The notes beneath the pieces are model-generated. The model was not told where the DNA came from and did not search any database. It saw nothing but the letters and a program-made list of their open reading frames with translations. A DNA stretch of 64,000 nucleotides. It comes from Nocardioides yefusunii (lineage in GTDB: Bacteria; Actinomycetota; Actinomycetes; Propionibacteriales; Nocardioidaceae). Shown in pieces: positions 26,261 to 34,200 of this stretch. Both the position numbers and the translations under genes were made by a program. The stretch spans positions 992,001-1,056,000 of the forward strand of contig NZ_CP034929.1 of the NCBI RefSeq assembly GCF_004014875.1, written 5' to 3'. Each line of letters starts with the position of its first letter. Position 1 is the stretch's first letter.

Positions 26261-27517
26261 GTGCCCCCACACGTCACCACACCGCCCGTCACCGCGCAGC
26301 CCGTCACCGCACCACCCGGCGTCGCCACCGGGCGACGCACACCGCTGTTCCCGTTCCTGGTGGTGGCCTCGGCGCTCGTGCTGATGGCTGCCCAGGCCGC
26401 GGCCCCGACCCCGCTCTACCCGCTGTACGCCGAGCGGTGGGGGTTCGACGACTTCACCACCTCGCAGATCTTCACCGTCTACATCGCCTCCCAGAGCGTG
26501 ATGCTCTTCCTCTTCGGATCGCTGAGCGACTTCGTGGGGCGCAAGCCGGTCTCGGTGATCGCGGTGGGGCTGGTGGTCGTGGCCGCCGTCGTGCTCGCCA
26601 CCGCCGACAGCCTCGGCGACCTGCTCTGGGGCAGGACCCTGCAGGGCCTGGCCTCAGGACTCGGCTTCGGGACCTTGGGAGCCGCGCTCCTGGACCAGTC
26701 CCCGCCACACCGTCACCACGCCGTCGCGGTCATCAACTCCTCCGTCCCGCCGCTCGCCCAGGGCATCGGTGCCCTCGTCAGCGGTCTCGCGGTCGAGTTC
26801 CTGCCGCACCCGTTCTGGCTGGGGTACGCAGTGGTGGCGGTCCTCTCCGCGATCGTGCTGGTGGGTGTCTGGGTGATCCCCGAACGCTCCGAACGACGCC
26901 CGAAGAACCTGCGCGCGATGCTCCCGACGTTCCTGTGCCCTCCGTCGTCGCGGTCGCGGTTCGGGGTCGCGGCGTGGGCTCTGTGTGCGAGCTGGGCACT
27001 GCTCGGTCTCTACCTCGGCGTCGGGCCCACCATTGCCCGGGAACTCTTCGACGTCTCCTCCCCGTCGATGGCCGGGCTCCTGGTGCTGCTGGTCTCCGGG
27101 GCTGCTGCAGTGCTGGGTGCCACCACCTTCGGCGTCTCCGGGGAGCGGATGCTCCGGGTCGGCAGCGTCGCGCTGGTGGTCGGGGTGGCGCTGATGGTGG
27201 TCGCGGTGAGCACGGCCAGCTTCGCGCTCTTCTGCGTCGCCAGTGTCGTGGGCGGCGTCGGGTTCGGTGGCGGGTTCCAGGGTGGGGTGAAGGTGCTGAT
27301 GGCCGTCACCGTGCCGTCGGAGCGCGGCGGCACGCTGTCGCTGCTCTACCTGGTCGCCTACGTCGCCTTCGGCCTCCCGACGCTCGTCGCCGGACTGGCG
27401 GTCCCGGCGCTGGGTCTGGGACCGGTGGTGGACTGCTACGCCGCACTGATCGCCCTGCTCGCGGTGGCTGGACTGGTCTCGGCACGCACGCTGCGTGCCG
27501 GCGTCGTCCACAGCTGA
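26261..27517 (+). CDS. Major facilitator superfamily transporter
   Basis: A 418-residue protein with 12 predicted membrane helices. The MFS motif A GSLSDFVGRKPV lies between helices 2 and 3, and GRTLQGLASGLGFGTLGAAL matches the antiporter-type helix 4/5 region. A Pro/Thr/Val-rich N-terminal tail of about 28 residues precedes helix 1. It is likely a drug or metabolite exporter; the substrate cannot be told. The GTG at 26261 follows GAGGAGG. Confidence 0.88.
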   Translation: MPPHVTTPPVTAQPVTAPPGVATGRRTPLFPFLVVASALVLMAAQAAAPTPLYPLYAERWGFDDFTTSQIFTVYIASQSVMLFLFGSLSDFVGRKPVSVIAVGLVVVAAVVLATADSLGDLLWGRTLQGLASGLGFGTLGAALLDQSPPHRHHAVAVINSSVPPLAQGIGALVSGLAVEFLPHPFWLGYAVVAVLSAIVLVGVWVIPERSERRPKNLRAMLPTFLCPPSSRSRFGVAAWALCASWALLGLYLGVGPTIARELFDVSSPSMAGLLVLLVSGAAAVLGATTFGVSGERMLRVGSVALVVGVALMVVAVSTASFALFCVASVVGGVGFGGGFQGGVKVLMAVTVPSERGGTLSLLYLVAYVAFGLPTLVAGLAVPALGLGPVVDCYAALIALLAVAGLVSARTLRAGVVHS

Positions 27518-27553
27518 GGACGGCACGACTGCATCGCTGTCGGCGACCCGGAC

Positions 27554-27569
27554 TAGGCTCGATCGAGCC
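27554..27569 (+). promoter_or_regulatory. TAGGCT box overlapping a 14-bp palindrome upstream of uvrD2
   Basis: TAGGCT (27554-27559) is a good -10. It overlaps GGCTCGATCGAGCC (27556-27569), a perfect palindrome that would cover the transcription start. A protein bound there would block initiation. The site does not match the actinobacterial LexA box. Confidence 0.4.
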
Positions 27570-27628
27570 CCGGGGCCCGGCTCCGGGGGCGGTACGAACC
27601 GAACAACGGTGGCAGGAGAAAGACCCGC

Positions 27629-29674
27629 GTGACGCCCGAAGAACTGCTCAACGCCCTCGACCCCGAGCAGCGACGCGTCGCCGAGACCCTGCGTGGCCCG
27701 GTGCGCGTCCTGGCTGGTGCCGGCACCGGCAAGACCCGCGCGATCACGCACCGGATCGCCCACGGCGTGGCGACCGGCGTCTACGCCCCCACCGAGGTCC
27801 TCGCGCTCACCTTCACCACCCGTGCAGCGGGCGAGATGCGGACCCGTCTGCGTCAGCTCGGTGCGCCCGGCGTCCAGGCCCGTACCTTCCACTCCGCCGC
27901 GCTGCGTCAGTTGCGCTGGTTCTGGCCCCGCGTCCACGGCAAGGACCTGCCGCAGCTCACCGAGTCCAAGCTCGGCATGCTCGCCCAGGCTGCCCGACGT
28001 CAACGGATCGCCCCCGACCAGGCCGTCCTGCGCGACCTCGCCTCCGAGATCGAGTGGGCCAAGGTCTCCAACGTCTCCCCGGACGCCTACGCCCTCACCG
28101 CGATCCGTCGCGGTCGCAAGGTCGCCGACCTGGAGGAGGTGACCGTCGGGCACGTCTACGAGGCCTACGAAGAGGTCAAGCGCTCCATGGGCCGGATGGA
28201 CATGGAGGACGTCCTGCTCTGGAACGCCGGGATGCTCGCCGACGACGAACGCGTCGCCGCGCAGGTCCGCAGCCAGTACAAGTGGTTCGTCGTCGACGAG
28301 TTCCAGGACGTCTCCCCGCTGCAGTCTGCGTTGCTCGACCTCTGGCTCGGTGGCCGCGACGAACTCTGCGTCGTCGGCGACCCCGCCCAGACGATCTACT
28401 CCTTCGCCGGTGCCGACGCCGACCACCTGCGTCACTTCACCGCCAAGTACCCGCAGTCCACCTCGATCGAACTGGTCCGCAACTACCGATCGACGCCCGA
28501 GGTCGTGCACGCCGCCAACCTCCTGCTCGACGGCACCGTCAGCAAGGGCGTCGACCTGCGCGCCACCCAACCCTCCGGCGCCCCGATCACGGCCACCGGC
28601 TACCCCGACGAGGTCGCCGAGGCGGCCGGCGCCGCGGCCCACGTCAAGCGCCTCATCGCCGCCGGCACCCCGGCCAGCGAGATCGCTGTGCTGCTGCGCA
28701 TCAACGCCCAGTCCGAGGCGTTCGAGGACGCTCTCAGTGCCAAGGGCATCCCGTACGTCGTGCGTGGAGCGGGCCGGTTCTTCGACCGTGCCGAGGTGAA
28801 GCAGGCGATCACGCTGCTGCGCGGCTCGGCGCGTTCCGGCGTTGCGGCCGACATGCTCGAGACCGTCCATGCGACCCTGGCCGGCATGGGCTGGACCTCC
28901 ACCCCGCCCAGCACCCGTGGGCAGGTCCGTGACCGTTGGGAGTCGATGCAGGCCCTGGTCGACCAGGCCAACGCGTTCGCCAGCGACGTCGCCCCGGACC
29001 TGGGCGCCTTCGTCGACGACCTCGACCGCCGTGCCACCGAACAGCACGCCCCGGTCGCCGAGGGCGTCACGATCGCCACCTTGCACACCTCCAAGGGTCT
29101 GGAGTGGGACGCCGTCCTGCTGTGCGGCCTCGTGGAGGGCACCCTGCCGATCATCTACGCCAAGACCCCGCAGGAGATCGAGGAGGAGCGCCGGCTCCTC
29201 TACGTCGGCCTCACCCGAGCCCGCAAGGAACTCTTCCTCTCGTGGGCGCACGCCCGCAACCCCGGGCAGCGCGGCAACCGCAAGCGGTCCCGCTTCCTCG
29301 ATGCCCTGGTGGGGGAGAGTGCAGAAGGGGCTCGCGCCGAGCGCCCGGAGAAGAAGACGGCCCGCAAGGCCCGCCACTGCCGCGAGTGCGGCAAGGCCCT
29401 GCGCACCGCGGCGGAGAAGAAGGTCGACCGCTGCGCCGACTGCCCTGCCTCCTACGACGAGGCGCTCTACGAGGCCCTGACGCTGTGGCGTCGCCAGCGC
29501 GCCGCCGACGACCAGGTGCCGCCCTACGTGGTCTTCAACAACGACACCCTCATGCTCATCGCTGAGCACCGACCCACCAGCGAGTCGGCCTTCGGTGCGG
29601 TGCAGGGCGTCGGACCGAAGAAGATCGAGCAGTACGCCGAGGACATCTTGGCGATCGTGCGCGAGTACGTCTGA
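27629..29674 (+). CDS. uvrD2: ATP-dependent DNA helicase UvrD2
   Basis: A 681-residue superfamily 1 helicase. Motifs: LAGAGTGKTR near 28-37, TFTTRAAGEMR, VVDEFQDVS near 222, GDPAQTIYSFAGA, and TLHTSKGLEWD near 485. The tail distinguishes UvrD2 from UvrD1: a four-cysteine zinc module (CRECGK near 584 and CADC near 601) and then an HRDC domain to the end. In mycobacteria UvrD2 is essential and the tetracysteine module is needed for unwinding. The GTG at 27629 has AGGAG ten bases upstream. Confidence 0.93.
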   Translation: MTPEELLNALDPEQRRVAETLRGPVRVLAGAGTGKTRAITHRIAHGVATGVYAPTEVLALTFTTRAAGEMRTRLRQLGAPGVQARTFHSAALRQLRWFWPRVHGKDLPQLTESKLGMLAQAARRQRIAPDQAVLRDLASEIEWAKVSNVSPDAYALTAIRRGRKVADLEEVTVGHVYEAYEEVKRSMGRMDMEDVLLWNAGMLADDERVAAQVRSQYKWFVVDEFQDVSPLQSALLDLWLGGRDELCVVGDPAQTIYSFAGADADHLRHFTAKYPQSTSIELVRNYRSTPEVVHAANLLLDGTVSKGVDLRATQPSGAPITATGYPDEVAEAAGAAAHVKRLIAAGTPASEIAVLLRINAQSEAFEDALSAKGIPYVVRGAGRFFDRAEVKQAITLLRGSARSGVAADMLETVHATLAGMGWTSTPPSTRGQVRDRWESMQALVDQANAFASDVAPDLGAFVDDLDRRATEQHAPVAEGVTIATLHTSKGLEWDAVLLCGLVEGTLPIIYAKTPQEIEEERRLLYVGLTRARKELFLSWAHARNPGQRGNRKRSRFLDALVGESAEGARAERPEKKTARKARHCRECGKALRTAAEKKVDRCADCPASYDEALYEALTLWRRQRAADDQVPPYVVFNNDTLMLIAEHRPTSESAFGAVQGVGPKKIEQYAEDILAIVREYV

Positions 29675-29682
29675 GGCGGCGC

Positions 29683-30582
29683 TCAGCCCGCGGACCAGCT
29701 GCAGCCGCAGCGCGGGTGCTGGCTCCAGGCGCGCTGCTGGGTGCGCAGGTTGCGTTCCACCCACAGCGTCGCCGACCACGTGCGTGGCTGATGCCCCTCG
29801 GCCCACGCACGCAGGTCGTTGACGGCCGTCACCAGGGCGAACTGCAGCAGCACCGGGTCGACCTCGTCGACGTCACCGGCTCCACAGGGCAGCAGCGAAC
29901 GGTCCGGGCCGGGCACCAGCACCGGGCGGTGCGGGTCGCGGTCGCGCAGGTGCATCTCGACACACTCGGGGCAGGCCGTGGCGCCGGGACTGCTGAACGG
30001 TCCGACCCGGATCCGGGCGTCCTCGACACGTAGGTGCAGCGTCGGGACGTCCTCGCCCGTGCTCCCGCCCGTGCTTGCGGCGGGGCGGCCGGCAGTGGCA
30101 GTTCCGGTCGTCTGGGGGCCGTCACCGATCTCGATCCTCAGCGTCAGGTCCGGCGTGGGGTGCTCCTCGGAGCGGCGCGTGCGCGCCCGGCGGCGCAGCA
30201 CCGGCGTCAGACCTGCGGTCCGCACGGTGGCTGACACGGAGTCGGCCCACGGCTCGGGGACGTCGAGCAGCACCCGCGTGCACGAACGGGCCTCACTGAG
30301 CAGACGGTCGGTCTCGGGATCGAGGAGGACACCGGCTTCTCGCAGCGCCGCCAGCACGCCGTCGGTCCCGGGTGCCGGTGACACCCGGGCACCCCGGTCG
30401 AGCAGGTGCAGGGTGCCGCGCACCGCATTGGTGTCCGGGAGCAGCGCGCGCCGCACCGGGTCGCAGCCCACCTGGATCAGCCCGTCTGAACGGATCTGGA
30501 CCCGGGTGCCGCGCCGGAGCCGGAGCAGGCGCGGGACGTCCACGTCGGCTGCAGTGCTGGAGACCTTCATCGACCCGCTCAT
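29683..30582 (-). CDS. TOMM cyclodehydratase-like (E1-like) protein, solitary
   Basis: A 299-residue protein resembling the bacteriocin/TOMM cyclodehydratase 'C' domain (TIGR03882-type). Its beta-rich N-terminal part looks like a winged-helix peptide-binding fold (LRRGTRVQIRSDGLIQVGCDP). A Rossmann-like middle follows, and then paired cysteines: CPECVEMHLRDRDP near 205 and RCGCSW at the very end, which together could bind zinc. No YcaO partner, precursor peptide or transporter is in the window, so it is unlikely to make a bacteriocin here. Solitary homologues beside uvrD2 occur in other actinobacteria as far as I recall; function unknown. Two close ATGs (30582 and 30570) are possible starts; neither has a clear ribosome-binding site. 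Confidence 0.65.
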   Translation of the reverse strand: MSGSMKVSSTAADVDVPRLLRLRRGTRVQIRSDGLIQVGCDPVRRALLPDTNAVRGTLHLLDRGARVSPAPGTDGVLAALREAGVLLDPETDRLLSEARSCTRVLLDVPEPWADSVSATVRTAGLTPVLRRRARTRRSEEHPTPDLTLRIEIGDGPQTTGTATAGRPAASTGGSTGEDVPTLHLRVEDARIRVGPFSSPGATACPECVEMHLRDRDPHRPVLVPGPDRSLLPCGAGDVDEVDPVLLQFALVTAVNDLRAWAEGHQPRTWSATLWVERNLRTQQRAWSQHPRCGCSWSAG

Positions 30583-30702
30583 GCGGCCCAGCGTCCCAGC
30601 GCACGGGTGGGTGCCGCTGCGGCTCTCCACAGGTTGGAAGGGCGGGACATGGACCGTGAGGGGGCGGACCGACACGGTCGGCGACGCCCATCCCTGAAAT
30701 GG

Positions 30703-30740
30703 TCGACGGCGCCGTCCCCCGGAGGGGACGACGCCGTCGA
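30703..30740 (-). terminator. Terminator of the DUF5679 gene
   Basis: Sixteen pairs with one mismatch (TCGACGGCG-CGTCCCC with its complement), 19 bases after the stop codon on the minus strand, followed there by CCATTTC. Confidence 0.75.
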
Positions 30741-30758
30741 GAAACCGCTGGGGCTGTC

Positions 30759-30917
30759 TCAGGCCTTGCCGAGGATGCGGTTGAGGTTGGTGCCGCAGGT
30801 CGGGCAGACGCCCTTGGCCATGCGGGTGCCCTTCTCGTTCACCTTCACCTCGCCGGTGGCCTCGCGCTTCTCCTTGCACTTCACGCAGTAGAACTCGCCG
30901 CTCCAGGTCTCCGCCAT
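30759..30917 (-). CDS. DUF5679 zinc-ribbon protein
   Basis: A 52-residue protein too short for most ORF filters. Two CxxC pairs, Cys11/Cys14 (CVKC) and Cys38/Cys41 (CPTC), flank a Lys/Glu-rich hairpin, so it should fold as a rubredoxin-like zinc ribbon. It matches DUF5679 in length and motif placement, with the family ending NLNRILGKA. Function unknown. The ATG at 30915-30917 follows AAGGAGG at good distance, and a strong terminator closes the unit, so it is a true single gene. It lies upstream of the cyclodehydratase-like gene on the same strand but is separated from it by the terminator. Confidence 0.85.
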   Translation of the reverse strand: MAETWSGEFYCVKCKEKREATGEVKVNEKGTRMAKGVCPTCGTNLNRILGKA

Positions 30918-31070
30918 GACGGCCTCCTTGCTTGTTTCGAATGTCTCGGTCGCCGCGGGGATTCGATGAAGCCCGCCGGAATCCGGGTCTTGGGCACCCG
31001 GACTCCGTCACAGTACGCCACGCCTGAGCGCAGGCGCGCGCACAGCACCCTTTCGCGTGTCGTGTCGTTA

Positions 31071-31103
31071 CGTCACCGTGACGAGCGCGCTGGTCGCTAG
31101 CCT
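31071..31103 (+). promoter_or_regulatory. Palindrome plus TAGCCT box ahead of the crotonase gene
   Basis: CGTCAC-C-GTGACG (31071-31083) is a perfect six-base dyad 14 bases upstream of TAGCCT (31098-31103), which ends six bases before the ATG at 31110. The dyad overlaps the expected -35 region, so it could be an operator for a repressor. Confidence 0.45.
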
Positions 31104-31109
31104 CGCTGC

Positions 31110-31958
31110 ATGACCCAGCCGCAGGCCCCTTCGTCGTCGTCCGAGGCACGTCCCGAGCCCGGACCCGAGCATCGTCCTCACCTCAGCGTGACCCGTCCCC
31201 GCGACGGTGTTGTGCTCGTGACGCTCGACAATCCTGACCAGCGCAACGCCATGAGTGACGAGATGACGGCCTCGTGGGTGGACTGCGTGGACGAACTCGT
31301 CGACGACCCCGAAGTGCGGGCCGTGGTGATCACCGGAGCGGGCACGGCGTTCTCGTCCGGGGGAGACCTCAGTTGGCTGGCCAGCGAACCGGAGGCCGGT
31401 GTCGATCGACTGCGGTCGAGGATGCTGCCCTTCTACCGGTCCTGGCTGCAGGTGCGTCGCCTCGAGGTGCCGGTGGTCGCGGCGATCAACGGGCCCGCGA
31501 TCGGCGCCGGGCTCTGCTTCGCCCTGGCCTGTGACCTCAGGTTCGCCGCGCGCGGCGCGAAGATGGGCGTCCCGTTCACGCAGCTGGGTCTGCACCCCGG
31601 CATGGCCGGCACCTACCTGCTCACCGAGGCCGTCGGTGCCGCGGTGGCTCGCGACCTGTTCCTCACCGGCCGGATCATCGAGGGTGACGAAGCGCTGCGG
31701 CTGGGACTCGTCTCCCGGGTGATCGAGCCCGAACGCTTCCTCGACGAGGCACTCGACGCTGCTGCTGCGATCGCTGCGGCGGCACCGATCGCCACCAAAC
31801 TGACCAAGCAGGCGCTGCGCGACGGCGGCCACGGCGACTTCGAGCACGCCCTGCAGTGGGAGGCGATGGCGCAACCGATCACGTTGGCCACCGCTGACCT
31901 GCAGGAGGGCATCGCGGCGGCCCAGCAGAAGCGTCGTCCGGTCTTCGAAGGACGCTGA
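31110..31958 (+). CDS. Enoyl-CoA hydratase/isomerase family protein with altered active site
   Basis: A 282-residue crotonase. The oxyanion-hole segments are present: SSGGDLSWLA and the GPAIGAGLCFALACDLRFA helix. Aligned with rat enoyl-CoA hydratase, the first catalytic glutamate (PEILLG) is Phe here (PFTQLGLHPGMAGT), and the second (AMEMVLTG) is Asp (ARDLFLTG). Normal hydratase chemistry is therefore doubtful; isomerase, thioesterase-like or hydrolase activity is possible, since the crotonase fold supports many reactions. A Pro/Ser/Glu-rich tail of about 25 residues precedes the domain. Leaderless promoter signal upstream; the PHP gene follows after six bases. Confidence 0.85.
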   Translation: MTQPQAPSSSSEARPEPGPEHRPHLSVTRPRDGVVLVTLDNPDQRNAMSDEMTASWVDCVDELVDDPEVRAVVITGAGTAFSSGGDLSWLASEPEAGVDRLRSRMLPFYRSWLQVRRLEVPVVAAINGPAIGAGLCFALACDLRFAARGAKMGVPFTQLGLHPGMAGTYLLTEAVGAAVARDLFLTGRIIEGDEALRLGLVSRVIEPERFLDEALDAAAAIAAAAPIATKLTKQALRDGGHGDFEHALQWEAMAQPITLATADLQEGIAAAQQKRRPVFEGR

Positions 31959-31964
31959 AGGACG

Positions 31965-33026
31965 ATGGGGGACGACGTGGAGACCAGCGACCTGCGCAGG
32001 TGGTGTGCCCGGCCGGAGGACGCACTGCGCCGGACAGCGTTCCTGCTCGAGCTTGCCCGCGAGGACACCTACAAGGTCCGCGCCTACCGCACGGCACTGG
32101 CCACCGTCGTCGCCACTGACGACGACGAACTCCTGCGTCGACACCGTGGCAGCACCCTCACCGAACTCCCCGGCCTCGGGGCGAGCACGGCCGGCGTCGT
32201 GGGTGACGTCCTCGACGGGCGGGTCCCGCAGCGTCTCCGACGCGCGGCGGACCTGGCCGCGGCGAGCCTCCCTGCCGGCGGCGGGTCGCTGCGGGCTGCG
32301 TTGCGGGGCGACCTGCACAGCCACACCGACGCTTCCGACGGCGGATCGTCGGTGCAGGAGATGGCCCTGGCAGCACTCGAGATCGGTCACGAGTACCTGG
32401 TGGTCACCGACCACTCGCCCTCGTTGAAGGTGGCGCACGGGCTGTCCGCGCACCGGTTGCGGACCCAGGGCGAGGAGATCGCGGCACTCACCGCGGCGCT
32501 GGCCGACACCGGTCTGTCTGTGCTGCGGGGGATCGAGGTGGACATCCTCCCCGACGGGAGCCTTGACCAGGACGAGGCGCTGCTGGCCGAACTCGACGTC
32601 CGGGTCGCGAGCGTCCACTCGCACCTGCGCAGCGACGCCGTCACGATGACCACACGGATGCTCACCGCGGTCCGCAACCCGCTCACCAATGTCCTGGGGC
32701 ACTGCACCGGCCGGCTGGTCACCGGGGCGCGGGGCACCCGAGGAGAGAGCGAGTTCGACGCCGAGGCCGTCTTTGCTGCCTGCCGGGACCACGACGTCGC
32801 CGTCGAGATCAATTCTCGCCCCGAACGACGCGACCCGCCGACCCGGTTGCTGGAACTCGCCAGGGACCTCGGCTGCCTCTTCGCGATCGACTCCGACGCC
32901 CACGCGCCGGGGCAGCTGGAGCTGGTGCGCCACGGCTGCGCACGGGCCGAGGAGGCCGGGATTCCGGCCGAACGGATCGTGAACACGTGGCCGAAGCAGC
33001 AACTACTGGCGTGGTCGACGCAGTAA
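31965..33026 (+). CDS. PHP-domain phosphoesterase with PolX-like N-terminal region
   Basis: A 353-residue protein. The PHP domain covers about 115-345, with metal-binding motifs GDLHSHTDASDGG, VTDHSPS, RGIEVDIL, SVHSHL, LGHCTGR, EINSRPERRDPP and AIDSDAHA. It most resembles the C-terminal PHP half of PolX DNA polymerases and YcdX-type phosphatases. The N-terminal 110 residues look like the helical 8-kDa/helix-hairpin-helix part of PolX (ELPGLGAST), but the polymerase palm is missing. Either a PolX remnant or a stand-alone phosphodiesterase is possible. It starts six bases after the crotonase gene, with GAAGGA overlapping that stop codon. Confidence 0.8.
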   Translation: MGDDVETSDLRRWCARPEDALRRTAFLLELAREDTYKVRAYRTALATVVATDDDELLRRHRGSTLTELPGLGASTAGVVGDVLDGRVPQRLRRAADLAAASLPAGGGSLRAALRGDLHSHTDASDGGSSVQEMALAALEIGHEYLVVTDHSPSLKVAHGLSAHRLRTQGEEIAALTAALADTGLSVLRGIEVDILPDGSLDQDEALLAELDVRVASVHSHLRSDAVTMTTRMLTAVRNPLTNVLGHCTGRLVTGARGTRGESEFDAEAVFAACRDHDVAVEINSRPERRDPPTRLLELARDLGCLFAIDSDAHAPGQLELVRHGCARAEEAGIPAERIVNTWPKQQLLAWSTQ

Positions 33027-33029
33027 GGT
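33024..33029 (+). promoter_or_regulatory. TAAGGT box at the end of the PHP gene
   Basis: TAAGGT ends seven bases before the ATG at 33037 and overlaps the stop codon of the PHP gene. It fits the leaderless pattern of this genome. Confidence 0.35.
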
Positions 33030-33036
33030 CCGTCAC

Positions 33037-33576
33037 ATGGACAGGGGTGGGGCCGTCCGGGAGCCGGCCGTGGAGGTACGACGAAGCGCGCGCCGACGCC
33101 GCACCGTCTCCGCCTACCGTGACGGCGACACCATCATCGTCCTGGTCCCCGCCACGCTCTCGCGTGGCGAGGAGGAACGCTGGGTGGAGGAGATGGTGAG
33201 CCGTCTGGAACGCTCCGAGGCCCGCACCCGTCCCACCGACGAACAGCTCCTCGCCAGGGCGCGTCAGCTCAACGACGAGATCTTCGGCGGCCTCGCCGAT
33301 CCCGCCACCGTGCGATGGGTCGACAACCAGCGATCGCGGTGGGGATCCTGCACGCCGGGAGACCGCTCGATCCGGCTCTCCTCACGCCTGCAGGGCATGC
33401 CGACCTGGGTGATCGACTACGTCCTGGTTCATGAGCTCGCGCACCTGCTGGTGCCTGGTCACGACGACGAGTTCTGGGCCTGGGTCAACCGCTACGACCG
33501 CTCCGAACGGGCCCGCGGCTACCTGCTGGGCTGGTCCTCGCGGGAGGGCGCCGGCACCGACGGCTACGTCGACTGA
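33037..33576 (+). CDS. YgjP/SprT-like zinc metallopeptidase family protein
   Basis: A 179-residue protein of the YgjP (M48-like, DUF45) family. The conserved RSRWGSCTPGDRSIRLSSRL block precedes the zinc motif HELAH (His132, Glu133, His136), with a third ligand probably His near 143 in VPGHDDEFW. An N-terminal strand-rich domain (VEVRRSARRRRTVSAYRDG) is typical. The family is predicted to be cytosolic and its substrates are unknown; E. coli YgjP is found with restriction systems in some genomes, but nothing like that is here. Likely leaderless start at 33037. Confidence 0.82.
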   Translation: MDRGGAVREPAVEVRRSARRRRTVSAYRDGDTIIVLVPATLSRGEEERWVEEMVSRLERSEARTRPTDEQLLARARQLNDEIFGGLADPATVRWVDNQRSRWGSCTPGDRSIRLSSRLQGMPTWVIDYVLVHELAHLLVPGHDDEFWAWVNRYDRSERARGYLLGWSSREGAGTDGYVD

Positions 33577-33609
33577 CCACAGGCCCGCCCCGATCAGGTC
33601 AGGTCAGGC

Positions 33610-34200
33610 TCAGGTGAGCCAGCGCGACCGCGCCGCAGCGATCATCTCGTGCATCTCGTCCTCGAGGTCGTCGGGCAGCGCGTTCAACGACCACCAGCGG
33701 ACGTCGAGGGACTCCTCGCTGACCGCGTGCACCGCGTCGGTCGGAGCCAGAGCGGTGAAGCGCACGTCGAGGTGCTGGACCGAGGCGTTGTCGCCGCAGA
33801 ACGAGACGGTGTGCTCGTCGACGTGCACCGGGACCGGGTCGAGGTCGAGGTCGTCGATTCCGGACTCCTCGCGGCCCTCGCGCAGGGCGGCACCGCTCAG
33901 GGTCAGATCACCGGGCTCGATGTGGCCACCGAAGTGGAACCAACGTCGGGCCTTGCGGTGCAGGTTGAGCAGGACGTGGTCGAGGTCGGCAGAGAGCACC
34001 AGGACACCCGCGGTGAGGTGGTCCGGGACGCAGCCACGCGCGGTGCCGTCGGGGTGCTCCTGAAGGTGCGCCACGAACCGGTCACGCAGCCGCGTCTGAC
34101 GTCCTGCGGGCGACGCCCAGGCCTGCAGGCAGGCCAGGGCGTCGCTGTGGAGGTCAGAACTGTTCAGTTCAGTGCCGCTCGGGGCTCCGGGAGTGCTCAC
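33610..34200 (-). CDS. Nudix hydrolase
   Basis: A 196-residue Nudix protein. The Nudix box reads GGHIEPGDLTLSGAALREGR then EESGI: the REGREESG core is intact, but the spacing before it is one residue longer than canonical and Asp stands where the first Glu is usual. A substrate-type region upstream (HLTAGVLVLSADLDHVLLNL) matches the family of about 180-residue actinobacterial Nudix hydrolases. Substrate unknown. The GTG at 34198-34200 overlaps the TGA of the DUF2342 gene by four bases, so the two are translationally coupled. Confidence 0.85.
   Translation of the reverse strand: MSTPGAPSGTELNSSDLHSDALACLQAWASPAGRQTRLRDRFVAHLQEHPDGTARGCVPDHLTAGVLVLSADLDHVLLNLHRKARRWFHFGGHIEPGDLTLSGAALREGREESGIDDLDLDPVPVHVDEHTVSFCGDNASVQHLDVRFTALAPTDAVHAVSEESLDVRWWSLNALPDDLEDEMHEMIAAARSRWLT

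Noticed and set aside
26654-29806. A 1050-codon minus-strand frame over uvrD2
   Set aside because: Low-complexity Gly/Arg/Asp shadow of the uvrD2 and MFS genes; no family features.
29683-30917. The cyclodehydratase-like gene and neighbours as a bacteriocin cluster
   Set aside because: No YcaO protein, precursor peptide, protease or transporter gene is next to it; the adjacent small gene is a DUF5679 zinc ribbon.
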